64,000 nt of DNA from RHKX01 sp035759925 (GCA_035759925.1 DASTTY010000044.1:62001-126000); one strand, 5' to 3'; counted from the first letter of the stretch, positions 25,037 to 33,545 are shown. Notes: generated from the letters alone by a model not told the origin. Numbers and translations are program-made.

Positions 25037-25064
25037 TAGATTCATCTACGCAGCGTGATAAGAT
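25037..25064 (+). promoter_or_regulatory. LysR-gene promoter with overlapping palindrome
   Basis: TAAGAT at 25059-25064 is 6 bases before the ATG at 25071 (leaderless). The palindrome TAGAT-TC-ATCTA at 25037-25048 covers the -35 position, the usual place for LysR-type autoregulation. Confidence 0.5.
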
Positions 25065-25070
25065 CTACTC

Positions 25071-26000
25071 ATGCTGGATCTGAAGCGACTCCGTGTCCTC
25101 CGGGCCGTCGCCGAGCACGGCTCGTTCTCGGCCGCCGCCGACGAGCTCTACGTCTCCCAGTCCGCCGTCAGCCAGCAGATCGCCAACCTCGAGGCGGAGG
25201 TCGGCGAGCCGCTGGTCCTCCGCCTCCGCGGCGGGCCCGTCCTGACCGACGCCGGCCGCGTCCTCGTCGGCCACGCCGAGTCGGCGATGGCCAGGCTCGA
25301 GCAGGCCGAGCGCGATCTCGCCTCGCTCTCGGGCCTCGAGACGGGCGAGCTGCGGATGGTCAGCTTCGCGAGCGCCAGCGCGACGGTCGTCACCGAGGCG
25401 ATCGCCCGCTTCCGCGCCGCCCATCCCGGGATCCGGATCAGCCTCACCGAGGCGGAGCCCGAGGAGGCGCTGCCGGCGCTCCGCCGCGGCCGCTTCGATG
25501 TCGGCGTCGTCTACGACTTCGAGATCCACCCGTTCGCAGCGGATCCGGACCTCGAGCTGACCCCGGTCGTCGACGAGCGCATGCACCTGGCGCTGCCCCC
25601 GGACCACGCGCTCGCCGGCTGCGAGGCGGTCGAGCTCGGCGAGCTCTCCGACGAGTCGTGGCTCTGCGGCAGCAGCGAGACTTCATGCCGCCAGCTCACC
25701 CTGCGGAGCTGCGAGCGCGCCGGGTTCGTCCCCGACGTGGCCTATGAGAGCAACGACTACACGGTGATGCAGGCGCTCGTCTCGGCCGGGATGGGCGTGA
25801 CCCTGATCCCCGACCTGGCGCTGCGGCTGCCGAGCCCCGAGGTGGCCCTCGTCGAGGTGATCCCCGACCCGCCGGTCCGCCGCGTCTGGGCCGCCACCCT
25901 CGACGCCGGCTCGCGGAGCGTCGCGGCGTCGGCGATGGTCGCGATGCTCGCCGAGGTCGGCGCCGGGCTCAGCGCCGAGGCGGTCCCGGCAGCCGCCTGA
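25071..26000 (+). CDS. LysR-family transcriptional regulator
   Basis: 309 aa. The N-terminal winged helix-turn-helix (LKRLRVLRAVAEHGSFSAAA, then SQSAVSQQI) and a periplasmic-binding-protein-like effector domain (about 90-295) are typical. It sits head to head with the small basic gene at 24789, and a palindrome overlaps its own promoter, so autoregulation is likely. The effector is unknown. The C-terminus converges on the membrane hydroxylase gene, separated by a bidirectional hairpin. Confidence 0.92.
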   Translation: MLDLKRLRVLRAVAEHGSFSAAADELYVSQSAVSQQIANLEAEVGEPLVLRLRGGPVLTDAGRVLVGHAESAMARLEQAERDLASLSGLETGELRMVSFASASATVVTEAIARFRAAHPGIRISLTEAEPEEALPALRRGRFDVGVVYDFEIHPFAADPDLELTPVVDERMHLALPPDHALAGCEAVELGELSDESWLCGSSETSCRQLTLRSCERAGFVPDVAYESNDYTVMQALVSAGMGVTLIPDLALRLPSPEVALVEVIPDPPVRRVWAATLDAGSRSVAASAMVAMLAEVGAGLSAEAVPAAA

Positions 26001-26051
26001 CATTGGTCAGGAGGGCCGTCGGGGCGTGACCCGGCGGCCCGGCGCAGTCGA

Positions 26052-26068
26052 GCAGCCCAGAGGGCTGC
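26052..26068. terminator. Bidirectional hairpin between convergent genes
   Basis: GCAGCCC-AGA-GGGCTGC is a perfect 7-bp stem with a 3-base loop, between the LysR stop and the hydroxylase stop, with TCTTTT shortly after on the plus strand. Confidence 0.5.
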
Positions 26069-26087
26069 GAGTCGCGCAGTGTGTCTT

Positions 26088-26954
26088 TTAGCCGCGGGTG
26101 TTCGACTCCATCTCGGCCGACGTGATCCCGGGCGGCACCCAGCCGGGGCCGTGCCAGAGAACGCCGAGCTTCGAGCGGATCCCGGCGGCGCGCTTCATGT
26201 CGTGCCACATCGCGACGTACTCGTGGAAGGCGGCGCGGACCGGGTTGAAAGTGCCGATGTTGGTCGTCAGCCCGTAACGGACGCGCTCGCCCTCGGGCTG
26301 GTAGGTGCCGAAGAGCTTGTCCCAGATGATCAGGATGCCGCCGTAGTTCTTGTCGAGGTAGACCTCGTTGGAGCCGTGGTGGACGCGATGGTGTGACGGC
26401 GTGTTGAGGACCGCCTCGAACGGCTTCGGCAGCCGCCTGACCCGCTCGGTGTGGATCCAGAACTGGTAGATCAGCGACCACGCCTGGGCGAGCAGGACCA
26501 TCCACGGCTCGAAGCCGACGGCCGGCATCCACAGCCAGAACGGCAGATAGGTCATCGGCACCCAGGTCTGCCGCAGCGCCGTCGAGAGGTTGTAGTGGGT
26601 GCTCGAGTGGTGGACGACGTGGCTCGCCCAGAAGAAGCGGCTCTCGTGGCTGCAGCGGTGGAACCAGTAGTAGGAGAAGTCGTCGGCGAAGAAGAGCAGC
26701 ACCCAGGTGAGCGGGTTGCCGGGGTCGAGGCGCAGCGGCGTCAGCTCGTAGATGACCACGTAGAGCCCGAGCACGGCGAACTTCCAGACCGCGTTGACGA
26801 GCACGTTGCCGAGCCCGAGCGTCAGGCTCGTCCGCGTGTCGCGGATCTCGTAGCCGATCAGGTCGTCCTCGTCGCGCGCGTAGCGGAACGAGAGAGCCTC
26901 GACGATCAGCAGGAGGACGAAGAAGGGGATCGCGTAGTAGAGGACCTCGGCCAC
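26088..26954 (-). CDS. Membrane fatty acid hydroxylase / sterol desaturase superfamily enzyme
   Basis: 288 aa from GTG 26954. Three His clusters for a di-iron centre are present: HRCSH, HVVHH with SSTHYN, and HHRVHHGSN. Four to five hydrophobic helices surround them (PFFVLLLIVEAL; WKFAVLGLYVVIYEL; WVLLFFADDFSYYWF; WLWMPAVGF). The enzyme inserts oxygen or a double bond into a lipid chain in the membrane. Bacterial members act on fatty acids, hopanoids or carotenoids; the substrate here is open. A TAGATT box 6 bases upstream implies a leaderless transcript. Confidence 0.88.
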   Translation of the reverse strand: MAEVLYYAIPFFVLLLIVEALSFRYARDEDDLIGYEIRDTRTSLTLGLGNVLVNAVWKFAVLGLYVVIYELTPLRLDPGNPLTWVLLFFADDFSYYWFHRCSHESRFFWASHVVHHSSTHYNLSTALRQTWVPMTYLPFWLWMPAVGFEPWMVLLAQAWSLIYQFWIHTERVRRLPKPFEAVLNTPSHHRVHHGSNEVYLDKNYGGILIIWDKLFGTYQPEGERVRYGLTTNIGTFNPVRAAFHEYVAMWHDMKRAAGIRSKLGVLWHGPGWVPPGITSAEMESNTRG

Positions 26955-26960
26955 GCCTCG

Positions 26961-26966
26961 AATCTA
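26961..26966 (-). promoter_or_regulatory. Candidate -10 box for the membrane hydroxylase
   Basis: On the minus strand TAGATT ends 6 bases before the GTG at 26954. Confidence 0.45.
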
Positions 26967-27015
26967 AGCACCCCGGCGGCTGCGACGGGGAACTGGTTGG
27001 ACCGGCAGTAGCTGC

Positions 27016-27327
27016 CTATTCGCGCTCGGCGGCGATCAGCACGTGCCAGACGGGGAGGACCGGCTTGTTGAACCAGTTCCCGGCGGCCTCGCGGGCGTCG
27101 GCGATCTCGTCGGAGGCCCAGAAGCGGTCGAAGTCGGCGCGGTTCTCCCAGGTTGTCGTCTGGATGAAGTGGAGATGGTCGTCCTCGGAGCGGGTCAGCG
27201 AGAAGGAGGTCGCGCCGAACGACGGGGCCCGCTCGAGCGCCGGCATCCAGACCTGGTACCAGCGATCCGCCCGCCACGGGTTGATGTGCCAGTTGATGAT
27301 GTTGACCTCGGCCATCGGCCCGGGCAT
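27016..27327 (-). CDS. Dimeric alpha-beta barrel protein (ABM/EthD-like)
   Basis: 103 aa from ATG 27327, which lies one base after the histidine kinase stop; a second ATG at 27315 is possible. The sequence FGATSFSLTRSEDDHLHFIQTTTWENRADFDRFWASDEIADAR is typical of antibiotic-biosynthesis-monooxygenase-like ferredoxin folds. WFNKPVLPVWHVL forms the last strand. It is the third gene of the response regulator-kinase operon. The role may be small-molecule oxidation or binding; no cofactor site is visible. Confidence 0.65.
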   Translation of the reverse strand: MPGPMAEVNIINWHINPWRADRWYQVWMPALERAPSFGATSFSLTRSEDDHLHFIQTTTWENRADFDRFWASDEIADAREAAGNWFNKPVLPVWHVLIAAERE

Positions 27328-27328
27328 C

Positions 27329-28762
27329 TTATTGCCCCGCGCCGGCGCTCGGCAGATACAGCGCCATCCGCGCTCCCCCGAGCGGCGAGTCGCCGACCTC
27401 GATCCGGCCCGCCTGCGCGACCGCGAGCTCGCGGGAGATCGCGAGGCCAAGGCCGAAGCCGCCCCCTTCCCGGCTCCGCGAGCGGTCGAGCCGGGCGAAT
27501 CGGTCGAAGACACGCTCGCGCTCGGCGACCGGAATGCCGGGGCCGTCGTCGTCGACCGCGAGCGTGCCGTTCCCGGCCTCGGTGGCGGTCGTCACCCGGA
27601 CCCGCTCGCGGCCGTGGGCGAGCGCGTTCGCGACGAGGTTGCGGGCGATCCGGACCGCGTCCTCGCGGTGCCCGACGACGATCGCCGGCGATCCCGCATC
27701 GAGCTCGACCCGGCTGGCCTCGTCGGGGGCGAGCGCCGCCACGACCTCGCCGGCGACGCCGGCGAGGTCGAACTCGGACGCCGGCTCGGCCGGTTCGCCG
27801 CCCGAGTCGAGCCGGGCGAGCTGGAGGAGGCCGTCGACGAGTGCGCCCATCCGCTCGACCTCGCGCTCGATCAGGCCGGTGACCCGCGCCACCTCGGCAG
27901 GATCGGGGTCGGGATCGGCGGCGAGGACCTGCGCCTGGCCGAGGATCACCGTCAGCGGCGTCCGCAGCTCGTGCGAGGCGTCGGCCACGAACGCGCGCTG
28001 CGAGTCGAAGGCGGCCTCGAGGCGATCGAGCATCCGATCGAAGCTGTCGGCGAGCGCGGCGATCTCGGTGACCCGGGTGTGCTCGTCCATCCGCAGCTCG
28101 AGCCGCCCGGCATCGACCTCGTGCGCCCGCCCGGCCATCCGCTCGAGCGGCCGCGCCGTCCGGGTCGCGATCAGCAGGCCGAGCCCGGCAGCGGCGAGCA
28201 CGGTCAACGAGCCGATCAGCAGGTAGGTCTTGGCGACCTGCCGCTGCGCCTGGTCGGTCGCGGCGGCCGGCTCGCCGGCCTGGACGACGACCGTCCCGGC
28301 GCCGGTCGGGACGGTCCGCGTCAGGAGTCGCAGCTCGCCGCTCTCGGGCAGGTCGATCGTCGCGAAGCCGGGCGCCGCCGCCAGCAGCTCGCGAACCTGG
28401 ACGCGCTCGCGTTCCTCCTCGCCGCCCTCGGCGTGCTCCTCGCCGGAGCGACCGCCGTCGGCGGGATCGAGCAGGTTCGCCTGGTTGCTGATCGGCGCCG
28501 CGACGCCGGGCACCTGTGCGACCAGCAGGCGCGACCCGGCGAGGGCCTGGCCGTCGATGAAGCGGCGGGCGGCGGTCGCCTCGGTGCCGGCCGGGGCGTC
28601 GGCGATCGTCCCGCCGAGCGCGTCGACCTGATCCTCGAGCTCGGAGTCGACGCGGTCGTCGAGTCGGCTGCCGACGAGGTTGTAGACGGCGAGCCCGAGC
28701 GCGGCGACCGAGACGAGGACGAGGGCGCTGATCGAGAGCGTCAGGCGGGTGCGGAGGCTCAT
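27329..28762 (-). CDS. Sensor histidine kinase
   Basis: 477 aa from ATG 28762. Two membrane helices (about 7-29 and 188-208) enclose an extracytoplasmic sensor of about 155 residues. HAMP, then the H-box FVADASHELRTPLT (His about 264), N-box RNLVANALAH, and G-boxes DDGPGIP and GFGLGLAI follow. It phosphorylates the OmpR-type regulator encoded immediately upstream; the regulator stop and kinase start are separated by one base. The sensor is acidic and rich in Glu (GEEHAEGGEEERER), suggesting a cation or cationic-peptide signal, which is inference. Confidence 0.93.
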   Translation of the reverse strand: MSLRTRLTLSISALVLVSVAALGLAVYNLVGSRLDDRVDSELEDQVDALGGTIADAPAGTEATAARRFIDGQALAGSRLLVAQVPGVAAPISNQANLLDPADGGRSGEEHAEGGEEERERVQVRELLAAAPGFATIDLPESGELRLLTRTVPTGAGTVVVQAGEPAAATDQAQRQVAKTYLLIGSLTVLAAAGLGLLIATRTARPLERMAGRAHEVDAGRLELRMDEHTRVTEIAALADSFDRMLDRLEAAFDSQRAFVADASHELRTPLTVILGQAQVLAADPDPDPAEVARVTGLIEREVERMGALVDGLLQLARLDSGGEPAEPASEFDLAGVAGEVVAALAPDEASRVELDAGSPAIVVGHREDAVRIARNLVANALAHGRERVRVTTATEAGNGTLAVDDDGPGIPVAERERVFDRFARLDRSRSREGGGFGLGLAISRELAVAQAGRIEVGDSPLGGARMALYLPSAGAGQ

Positions 28763-28763
28763 C

Positions 28764-29432
28764 TCAATCCTGCTCGTCCGCCGGCAGCCGGTAGCCGGCC
28801 GAGCGGACCGTCTCGATCGCCTTCGGATCGCCGAGCTTGCGGCGCAGGTAGCCGACGTAGACGTCGACGACATTGGTGCCCGGATCGTGCTCGTATCCCC
28901 ATGCCTCCGAAAGCAGGCGGTCGCGGGAGAGCGCCTCGCCGGGGTGGCGGGCGAAGCAGGCGAGCAGCGAGAACTCGCGAGGTGAAAGCGCCACCTCCTC
29001 GCCGTCCGACCAGGTGCGGCGGCTGAGCAGGTCGAGCTCGATCGCGCCGGCGCGCAGCCGGCCGCCCTCGGTGCTCCCGGCACGCAGGTGGGCGCGGACC
29101 CGCGCGAGCAGCTCCGGTACCGAGAACGGCTTGGTCACGTAGTCGGTCGCGCCGCTGTCGAGTCCGGCGATCCGGTCCTCGACCTCGCCCTTGGCGGAGA
29201 GGATGATCACCGGCAGGTGCGGCCGCACCTTGCGGACGGCGGCGAGCACGTCGAGGCCGCTGCGGCCGGGCAGCATCAGGTCGAGGATCACGAGGTCTGC
29301 CTCGCCCTCGAGGATCAGCCTCTCGCCACCGGGACCGTCGTTCGCCAGGGCCACCGCGTAGCCGGCGGCCTCGAGGCCGCGGACGAGGAAGTCGGCGATG
29401 GCGGGCTCGTCCTCGACGACGACGATGCGCAT
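28764..29432 (-). CDS. OmpR-family response regulator
   Basis: 222 aa. The receiver has phosphoacceptor Asp51 (VILDLMLPG), the acidic pocket VVEDE and Lys101 (VTKPFS). The C-terminal winged helix has LSPREFSLLACFARHPGEAL and VDVYVGYLRRKL, as in OmpR/PhoB proteins. First gene of a regulator-kinase-ABM operon. TAGAGT 7 bases upstream of the ATG suggests a leaderless mRNA. The divergent membrane protein at 29571 is a candidate target. Confidence 0.94.
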   Translation of the reverse strand: MRIVVVEDEPAIADFLVRGLEAAGYAVALANDGPGGERLILEGEADLVILDLMLPGRSGLDVLAAVRKVRPHLPVIILSAKGEVEDRIAGLDSGATDYVTKPFSVPELLARVRAHLRAGSTEGGRLRAGAIELDLLSRRTWSDGEEVALSPREFSLLACFARHPGEALSRDRLLSEAWGYEHDPGTNVVDVYVGYLRRKLGDPKAIETVRSAGYRLPADEQD

Positions 29433-29439
29433 GGCGCCG

Positions 29440-29445
29440 ACTCTA
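29440..29445 (-). promoter_or_regulatory. Candidate -10 box for the two-component operon
   Basis: On the minus strand TAGAGT ends 7 bases before the ATG at 29432. Confidence 0.45.
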
Positions 29446-29570
29446 GACGGCGGGAAAGGCGGCGAGAGCAGCGTTTTCCGCTGCTGAGAGGACTCTCATC
29501 CGCCGCTCGGCATCGACTTAGGCCCCGCTCCGAGCATCCGCCGCTCTCTCTCCCGAACGAAAGGAACGGA

Positions 29571-29948
29571 ATGCAGAACGAACTCCAAGTGCGCCGCGCC
29601 GGCGCCGCCCTGCTCGCGGCGACCGGCGTCATCCACCTGGTCCTCGCGCCTGAATACCTCGGTGAGCGGGCCTATGTCGGTATCGGGTTCATACTCGGCG
29701 GCATCGCGGCCCTGCTGATCGCGACTCGGCTCTGGCGCGAGCGCGGGCGCGATCAGGCGGCCTGGACGCTCGGCGCGCTGCTCTGCGCCGGGATGGCGGT
29801 CGGTTTCGTGCTCTCGCGGACGGTCGGGCTGCCCGGCTTCCACGAGTCCGAGTGGGAGCTCTCCGGGATCGTCTCGGTCCTGCTCGAGATCGGCTTCGTC
29901 GGCTGCGCCGCGACCGCGCTGCGGACACCGCGCTCTGCGATCGCCTGA
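29571..29948 (+). CDS. Small four-helix membrane protein
   Basis: 125 aa from ATG 29571, with AAAGGA upstream. Four hydrophobic segments: GAALLAATGVIHLVLAP, YVGIGFILGGIAALLIA, AWTLGALLCAGMAVGFVLS and GIVSVLLEIGFVGCAA. The His in GVIHLVL and the overall layout resemble small DoxX/DUF-type membrane proteins, without a clear family. It is divergent from the two-component operon and followed by a terminator, so it is a single-gene unit likely regulated by that system. Confidence 0.65.
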   Translation: MQNELQVRRAGAALLAATGVIHLVLAPEYLGERAYVGIGFILGGIAALLIATRLWRERGRDQAAWTLGALLCAGMAVGFVLSRTVGLPGFHESEWELSGIVSVLLEIGFVGCAATALRTPRSAIA

Positions 29949-29969
29949 GCAAGCGCCACGGCCCATGCG

Positions 29970-30001
29970 ACGGGCGCTCGCCGTGAGGCGGGCGCCCGTT
30001 T
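29970..30001 (+). terminator. Terminator after the membrane protein gene
   Basis: ACGGGCGCTCGCC at 29970-29982 pairs with GGCGGGCGCCCGT at 29987-29999 (one mismatch) around GTGA, followed by TTTCG. Confidence 0.6.
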
Positions 30002-30037
30002 CGTGTTCGGGCAGTGAGGGTTGGTGGCAATGCCCGG

Positions 30038-30122
30038 ATGCGGATTTCCCCCCTATGCGAGGGTAAATCCGCCATCGGCCTACGCTCTGGCGGAAGCGGA
30101 CGCGAAGCGGAGCATTCCGCCG
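30038..30122. other. Two consecutive hairpins downstream of ccr
   Basis: The first hairpin pairs GATGCGGATTT (from 30037) with AAATCCGCCATC (to 30075), extended by CCC/GGG at the loop. The second pairs GGCGGAA (30089-30095) with TTCCGCC (30115-30121). They fill the space between the preceding terminator and the ccr stop and could terminate ccr on the minus strand. The first is unusually A/T-containing for this window. Confidence 0.5.
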
Positions 30123-30128
30123 GAGTGG

Positions 30129-31385
30129 TTAGGCGCCGACCTCGGCCCAGATCGCGCCGTCGCCGGGGGCGGTCTTGCCGGAGTGATCGTCGCCGGCGCC
30201 GACCCGGATCGTGATCTTCCCGGAGTGGCGGTTCTCGTGCATCATCTGGTGGGCCTCGGGAACGCCCTCGAAGCCCATCGACTTCGAGAGGACCGGCCGG
30301 ACCTTGCCCTCGGCCATCAGCTGGTTGGCGCGCATGCACTCGTAGGCGTTCGCGAAGTGCGAGCCGAGGATCTCCTTCTGCTTCATCCACAGGTAGCGGA
30401 CGTCGAAGTCGAGGGTGTAGCCGGAGGTGGCGCCGCAGATCACGACCTTGCCGAACGGCTTCACGGTGAACACCGAGGTCGGGAAGGTCGCCTGGCCGAC
30501 GTGCTCGAAGACGATGTCGGGGGCGTCGCCGAGGATCGTCTTCACCTGCTTGGCGAAGGCGCGCGACTCCTTGAACCGCGCCTTCTCCTCGTCGGGGGTC
30601 TCCTTGCCGGTTCGCATCATCCCCTTGAACTCGTTGCGGTCGACGTAGTCGACGGCGCCGAGCTCCTTGACCAGCTCGCCCTTCTCGGCCGAGGAGACGA
30701 CGCCGACCGCGTTGGCGCCGGCCGCCTTGCAGAGCTGGGTCGCGAAGACCCCCAGGCCGCCGGCCGCGCCCCAGATCAGGACGTTGTGGCCGGCCTGGAT
30801 CTTCGCCCGGTTCATCAGCATCCGGTAGGCGGTGAAGTAGGTCAGCCCGTAGGCGGAGCAGTCGACCCAGGAGAGGTTCTCGGGCTTCGGCAGGAGCTGC
30901 TGGGCCTGGACCTTCGTGAACTGGGCGAAGCTGCCCCAGGTCGTCTCGTAGCCCCAGATCCGCTGCGAGGGGGCAGCCATCGGGTCGAGCCCGTGCACCT
31001 CGACGTCCTCGTAGGAGGCCTGGTTGCAGTGGATGACGACCTCGTCGCCGGGCTTCCAGTTGGTGACGCCGGCGCCGACCTTCCAGACGATCCCGCTCGC
31101 GTCGGAGCCGCCGATGTGGTGGCCGTACTCGGGATGGTCGCCGTAACCGAAGACCGAGACCGGCTTGCCGAGCGATGCCCAGACGTTGTTGAAGTTGACC
31201 CCCGCGGCCATGACCCGGACGATCACCTCGAAGGCGGCAGGCTCGGGGACCTCGACCTCCTCGACCTGGAAGGCGTCCTTCGGCTCGCCCTCGCGCTCGG
31301 CGCGGATGACCCAGGCGGCCATCTTCTCGGGCAGGGTGCCCGGCTCCACGTCCAGCTTGGCGACTTCGGCGATGTCTACGGCCAC
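30129..31385 (-). CDS. ccr: Crotonyl-CoA carboxylase/reductase
   Basis: 418 aa from GTG 31385 with AAGGAGAACC directly upstream. It is an MDR-superfamily enzyme with the Ccr-specific features FNNVWASLG, DHPEYGHHIGGSDASG and the NADPH site WGAAGGLGVFATQL, and lacks the structural zinc lobe of alcohol dehydrogenases. The enzyme reductively carboxylates crotonyl-CoA with CO2 and NADPH to (2S)-ethylmalonyl-CoA, the committed step of the ethylmalonyl-CoA pathway completed by Ecm, Mcd, Mch and Mcl in this window. A TACCAT box at 31424-31429 (minus strand) may give it its own promoter, although the MFS gene 78 bases upstream has the same orientation. Secondary-metabolite ethylmalonyl-CoA supply is an alternative role. 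Confidence 0.93.
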   Translation of the reverse strand: MAVDIAEVAKLDVEPGTLPEKMAAWVIRAEREGEPKDAFQVEEVEVPEPAAFEVIVRVMAAGVNFNNVWASLGKPVSVFGYGDHPEYGHHIGGSDASGIVWKVGAGVTNWKPGDEVVIHCNQASYEDVEVHGLDPMAAPSQRIWGYETTWGSFAQFTKVQAQQLLPKPENLSWVDCSAYGLTYFTAYRMLMNRAKIQAGHNVLIWGAAGGLGVFATQLCKAAGANAVGVVSSAEKGELVKELGAVDYVDRNEFKGMMRTGKETPDEEKARFKESRAFAKQVKTILGDAPDIVFEHVGQATFPTSVFTVKPFGKVVICGATSGYTLDFDVRYLWMKQKEILGSHFANAYECMRANQLMAEGKVRPVLSKSMGFEGVPEAHQMMHENRHSGKITIRVGAGDDHSGKTAPGDGAIWAEVGA

Positions 31386-31463
31386 GGTTCTCCTTGATCG
31401 AGAGGTGTTTGAAGCGGCCGGATGGTATCGACGGACCGGTGTGGCGGCGCCGCCGCCGGGTGC

Positions 31464-33089
31464 CTACTCGGCCAGTCCCCGGGCGAGGCCCGGAGGGACC
31501 GGGGCGGCTTCATCGCTCGCCTCGCGAGCCGGCTCCGGCATTTCGCCGCCGGCCGGCTCGGGCCGCTTCGCGGCGATCAGGAACCAGGCGAGGATCGCCC
31601 CGGCGCCGGCGACCGCAGCGGAGATCCCGATCGAGGTCGTCAGCCCGGAGATGAAGGCGTCATGGGCGGCGCCGGAGGCCTGAGCGGCGACGTCGGGCGG
31701 CAGCGACTCGAGGGTCTGATGGAGGCCGCCGCTGCCGAGTTGCTCCGACATCGAGTCGACCTGGGCGGCCGACAGGCCGGCGCCGTGGAGGCCCTGCTCG
31801 AGGACGGTCTTGCTGTGGCCCTGGAAGATCGCGCCGAGAACCGCGACGCCGAAGGTGCCGCCGACCATCCGCGACATCGAGAGCAGCCCCGAGGCGAGAC
31901 CCGACTTGGTCACGTGGACGGCGTTCATCGCCGCGGTCGACATCGGCGACATCGTCAGGCCGATCCCGAGCCCCATCAGGATGAACGGGACGAGCAGCGA
32001 GCTGAAGCCGGACGTGTTGCTGATCTGCGCCTGCAGGTAGAGCGAGAAGGCGACGATCGCCAAGCCCGCGACGATCGGCAGCCGGGCACCGATCCGGTCG
32101 GTCATCCGCCCGGCGATCGGTGCCACGACCATGATCACGAGCGTCGTCGGCAGGAACCTGACTCCGGCTTCGAGCGGCGAGTAGCCGAGGATGTTCTGGA
32201 TGTAGAGCGCCATGAAGAAGAACATCCCGAGCATCGCGAAGGAGATGATGAAAGCGACCGTCAGCGCCCCGAGGAAGTTGCGGTTGCGGAGGAACTCGAA
32301 CTGGACGATCGGCGCCCTGACCTTGCCCTCGAGCCAGGCGAAGGTGACGATGAGGACGATCGAGGCGGCGATCAGCGCGACGATCCGCTCCGAGCCCCAG
32401 CCCCAGCTGTTGCCCTCGATCAACGCGAGGACGCCGGCGGTCAGCCCCGCGGTGAGCACCGCGGTTCCGCCCCAGTCGATCTCATGGCCGACGGTCTCGT
32501 CGCGGGACTCACGGACGGCGAACAGCGCCGTGACGATCGCCCCGGCCGCGACCGGGATGTTCAGGTAGAAGATCGCGCGCCAGGAGACGTGCTCGGTGAG
32601 GAAGCCGCCGAGCAGCGGCCCGAGCGCCAGCGCCAGCGCCGAGACCCCGGCCCAGGTGCCGATCGCACGGCCACGCTCGGCGGGCGGGAAGGCATTGGTG
32701 ATGATCGAGAGCGTCGCCGGCATCATCAGTGCCGCGCCGACGCCCTGGGTGACCCGGCTGGCGACGAGGGCGGTGGTCGAGGGCGCCAGGCCGGCGGTCG
32801 CCGAGGAGAGCGCGAAGAGGACCACGCCGGCGAGGAACATCCGCCGGCGGCCGAGGATGTCGCCGAGCCGCCCACCGGTCGCGAGCAGCACCGCGAAGGA
32901 GAGGCTGTAGCCGTTGACGACCCACTCGAGGGCGGAGATCGAGGCGCCGAGATCCTCCTGGATCGACGGCAGCGCGACGTTCATGACCGTGTTGTCGAGC
33001 ATGATCATGAACAGGGCGAAGCACATCGCCGCGAGCGTCCACCACTTCGCGTTCTCCTCGGTGATCAGGTGTCCGTAGCGCTTCGTCAC
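31464..33089 (-). CDS. MFS drug/H+ antiporter, DHA2 (EmrB/QacA) family
   Basis: 541 aa, with about 14 hydrophobic helices. Motif A GGRLGDILGRRRMF and motif C-like segments in helix 5 (FYLNIPVAAGAIVTAL), plus ALEWVVNGYSLSFAVLL near the N-terminus, are typical of EmrB/QacA pumps that export lipophilic drugs or metabolites. Its GTG start overlaps the TGA of the MarR gene, so the two are coupled and the pump is presumably controlled by that repressor. Confidence 0.9.
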   Translation of the reverse strand: MTKRYGHLITEENAKWWTLAAMCFALFMIMLDNTVMNVALPSIQEDLGASISALEWVVNGYSLSFAVLLATGGRLGDILGRRRMFLAGVVLFALSSATAGLAPSTTALVASRVTQGVGAALMMPATLSIITNAFPPAERGRAIGTWAGVSALALALGPLLGGFLTEHVSWRAIFYLNIPVAAGAIVTALFAVRESRDETVGHEIDWGGTAVLTAGLTAGVLALIEGNSWGWGSERIVALIAASIVLIVTFAWLEGKVRAPIVQFEFLRNRNFLGALTVAFIISFAMLGMFFFMALYIQNILGYSPLEAGVRFLPTTLVIMVVAPIAGRMTDRIGARLPIVAGLAIVAFSLYLQAQISNTSGFSSLLVPFILMGLGIGLTMSPMSTAAMNAVHVTKSGLASGLLSMSRMVGGTFGVAVLGAIFQGHSKTVLEQGLHGAGLSAAQVDSMSEQLGSGGLHQTLESLPPDVAAQASGAAHDAFISGLTTSIGISAAVAGAGAILAWFLIAAKRPEPAGGEMPEPAREASDEAAPVPPGLARGLAE

Positions 33090-33541
33090 GACGCGTCCTC
33101 GCTGGTCGCGAGCTCGTCGAGGGCAGCGGACAGCGCTTCCCGCTGGCGGGTCTCGAGCCCGGCGACGAACCGCTCGAGCTGCGCCCGCTTCAGGGCGGCG
33201 AGGCGTTCGGCGGCGGCGCGGCCGGCGGCGGTGATCGCGAACAGCCGGACCCGGCGGTCCTCGGCGGACTCGGTACGGACGAGGATGTCCTTGTTGACGA
33301 GCCGGTCGAGCGCGCGGCTCGTGGCGGCGGGAGAGATGCCGAGCCGCTCGGCGATCCGGCCACCCGAGAGCGGCTCCGGATCGGAGCAGGCGAGCATGTG
33401 GATCGCGCGGACCTGCGAAAGCGTCAGGTCGAGCTCGTCGACGGCCCGCAGGTGGTCGGCCTCGGGGTCGAGGGTGAGCCGCCGGAACAGCTCGAAGAGC
33501 TGCTCTCCGAGCCGCGTGCGAGTGGGGGAAGAAACTTGCAC
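33086..33541 (-). CDS. MarR-family transcriptional regulator
   Basis: 151 aa from GTG 33541, the usual MarR length; the frame extends upstream to 33610 but without a ribosome binding site. The winged helix region LSGGRIAERLGISPAATSRALDRLVNKDILVR, then the wing ESAEDRRVRLFAIT, is diagnostic. It overlaps the MFS efflux gene by 4 bases, the classical regulator-pump pair. An 11-bp palindrome just upstream (33546-33556) is a candidate operator. Confidence 0.85.
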   Translation of the reverse strand: MQVSSPTRTRLGEQLFELFRRLTLDPEADHLRAVDELDLTLSQVRAIHMLACSDPEPLSGGRIAERLGISPAATSRALDRLVNKDILVRTESAEDRRVRLFAITAAGRAAAERLAALKRAQLERFVAGLETRQREALSAALDELATSEDAS

Positions 33542-33545
33542 CGAC

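Noticed and set aside
27065..29026. Long plus-strand open frame over the two-component genes
   Set aside because: Shadow of the histidine kinase and regulator, with low-complexity translation and no domain.
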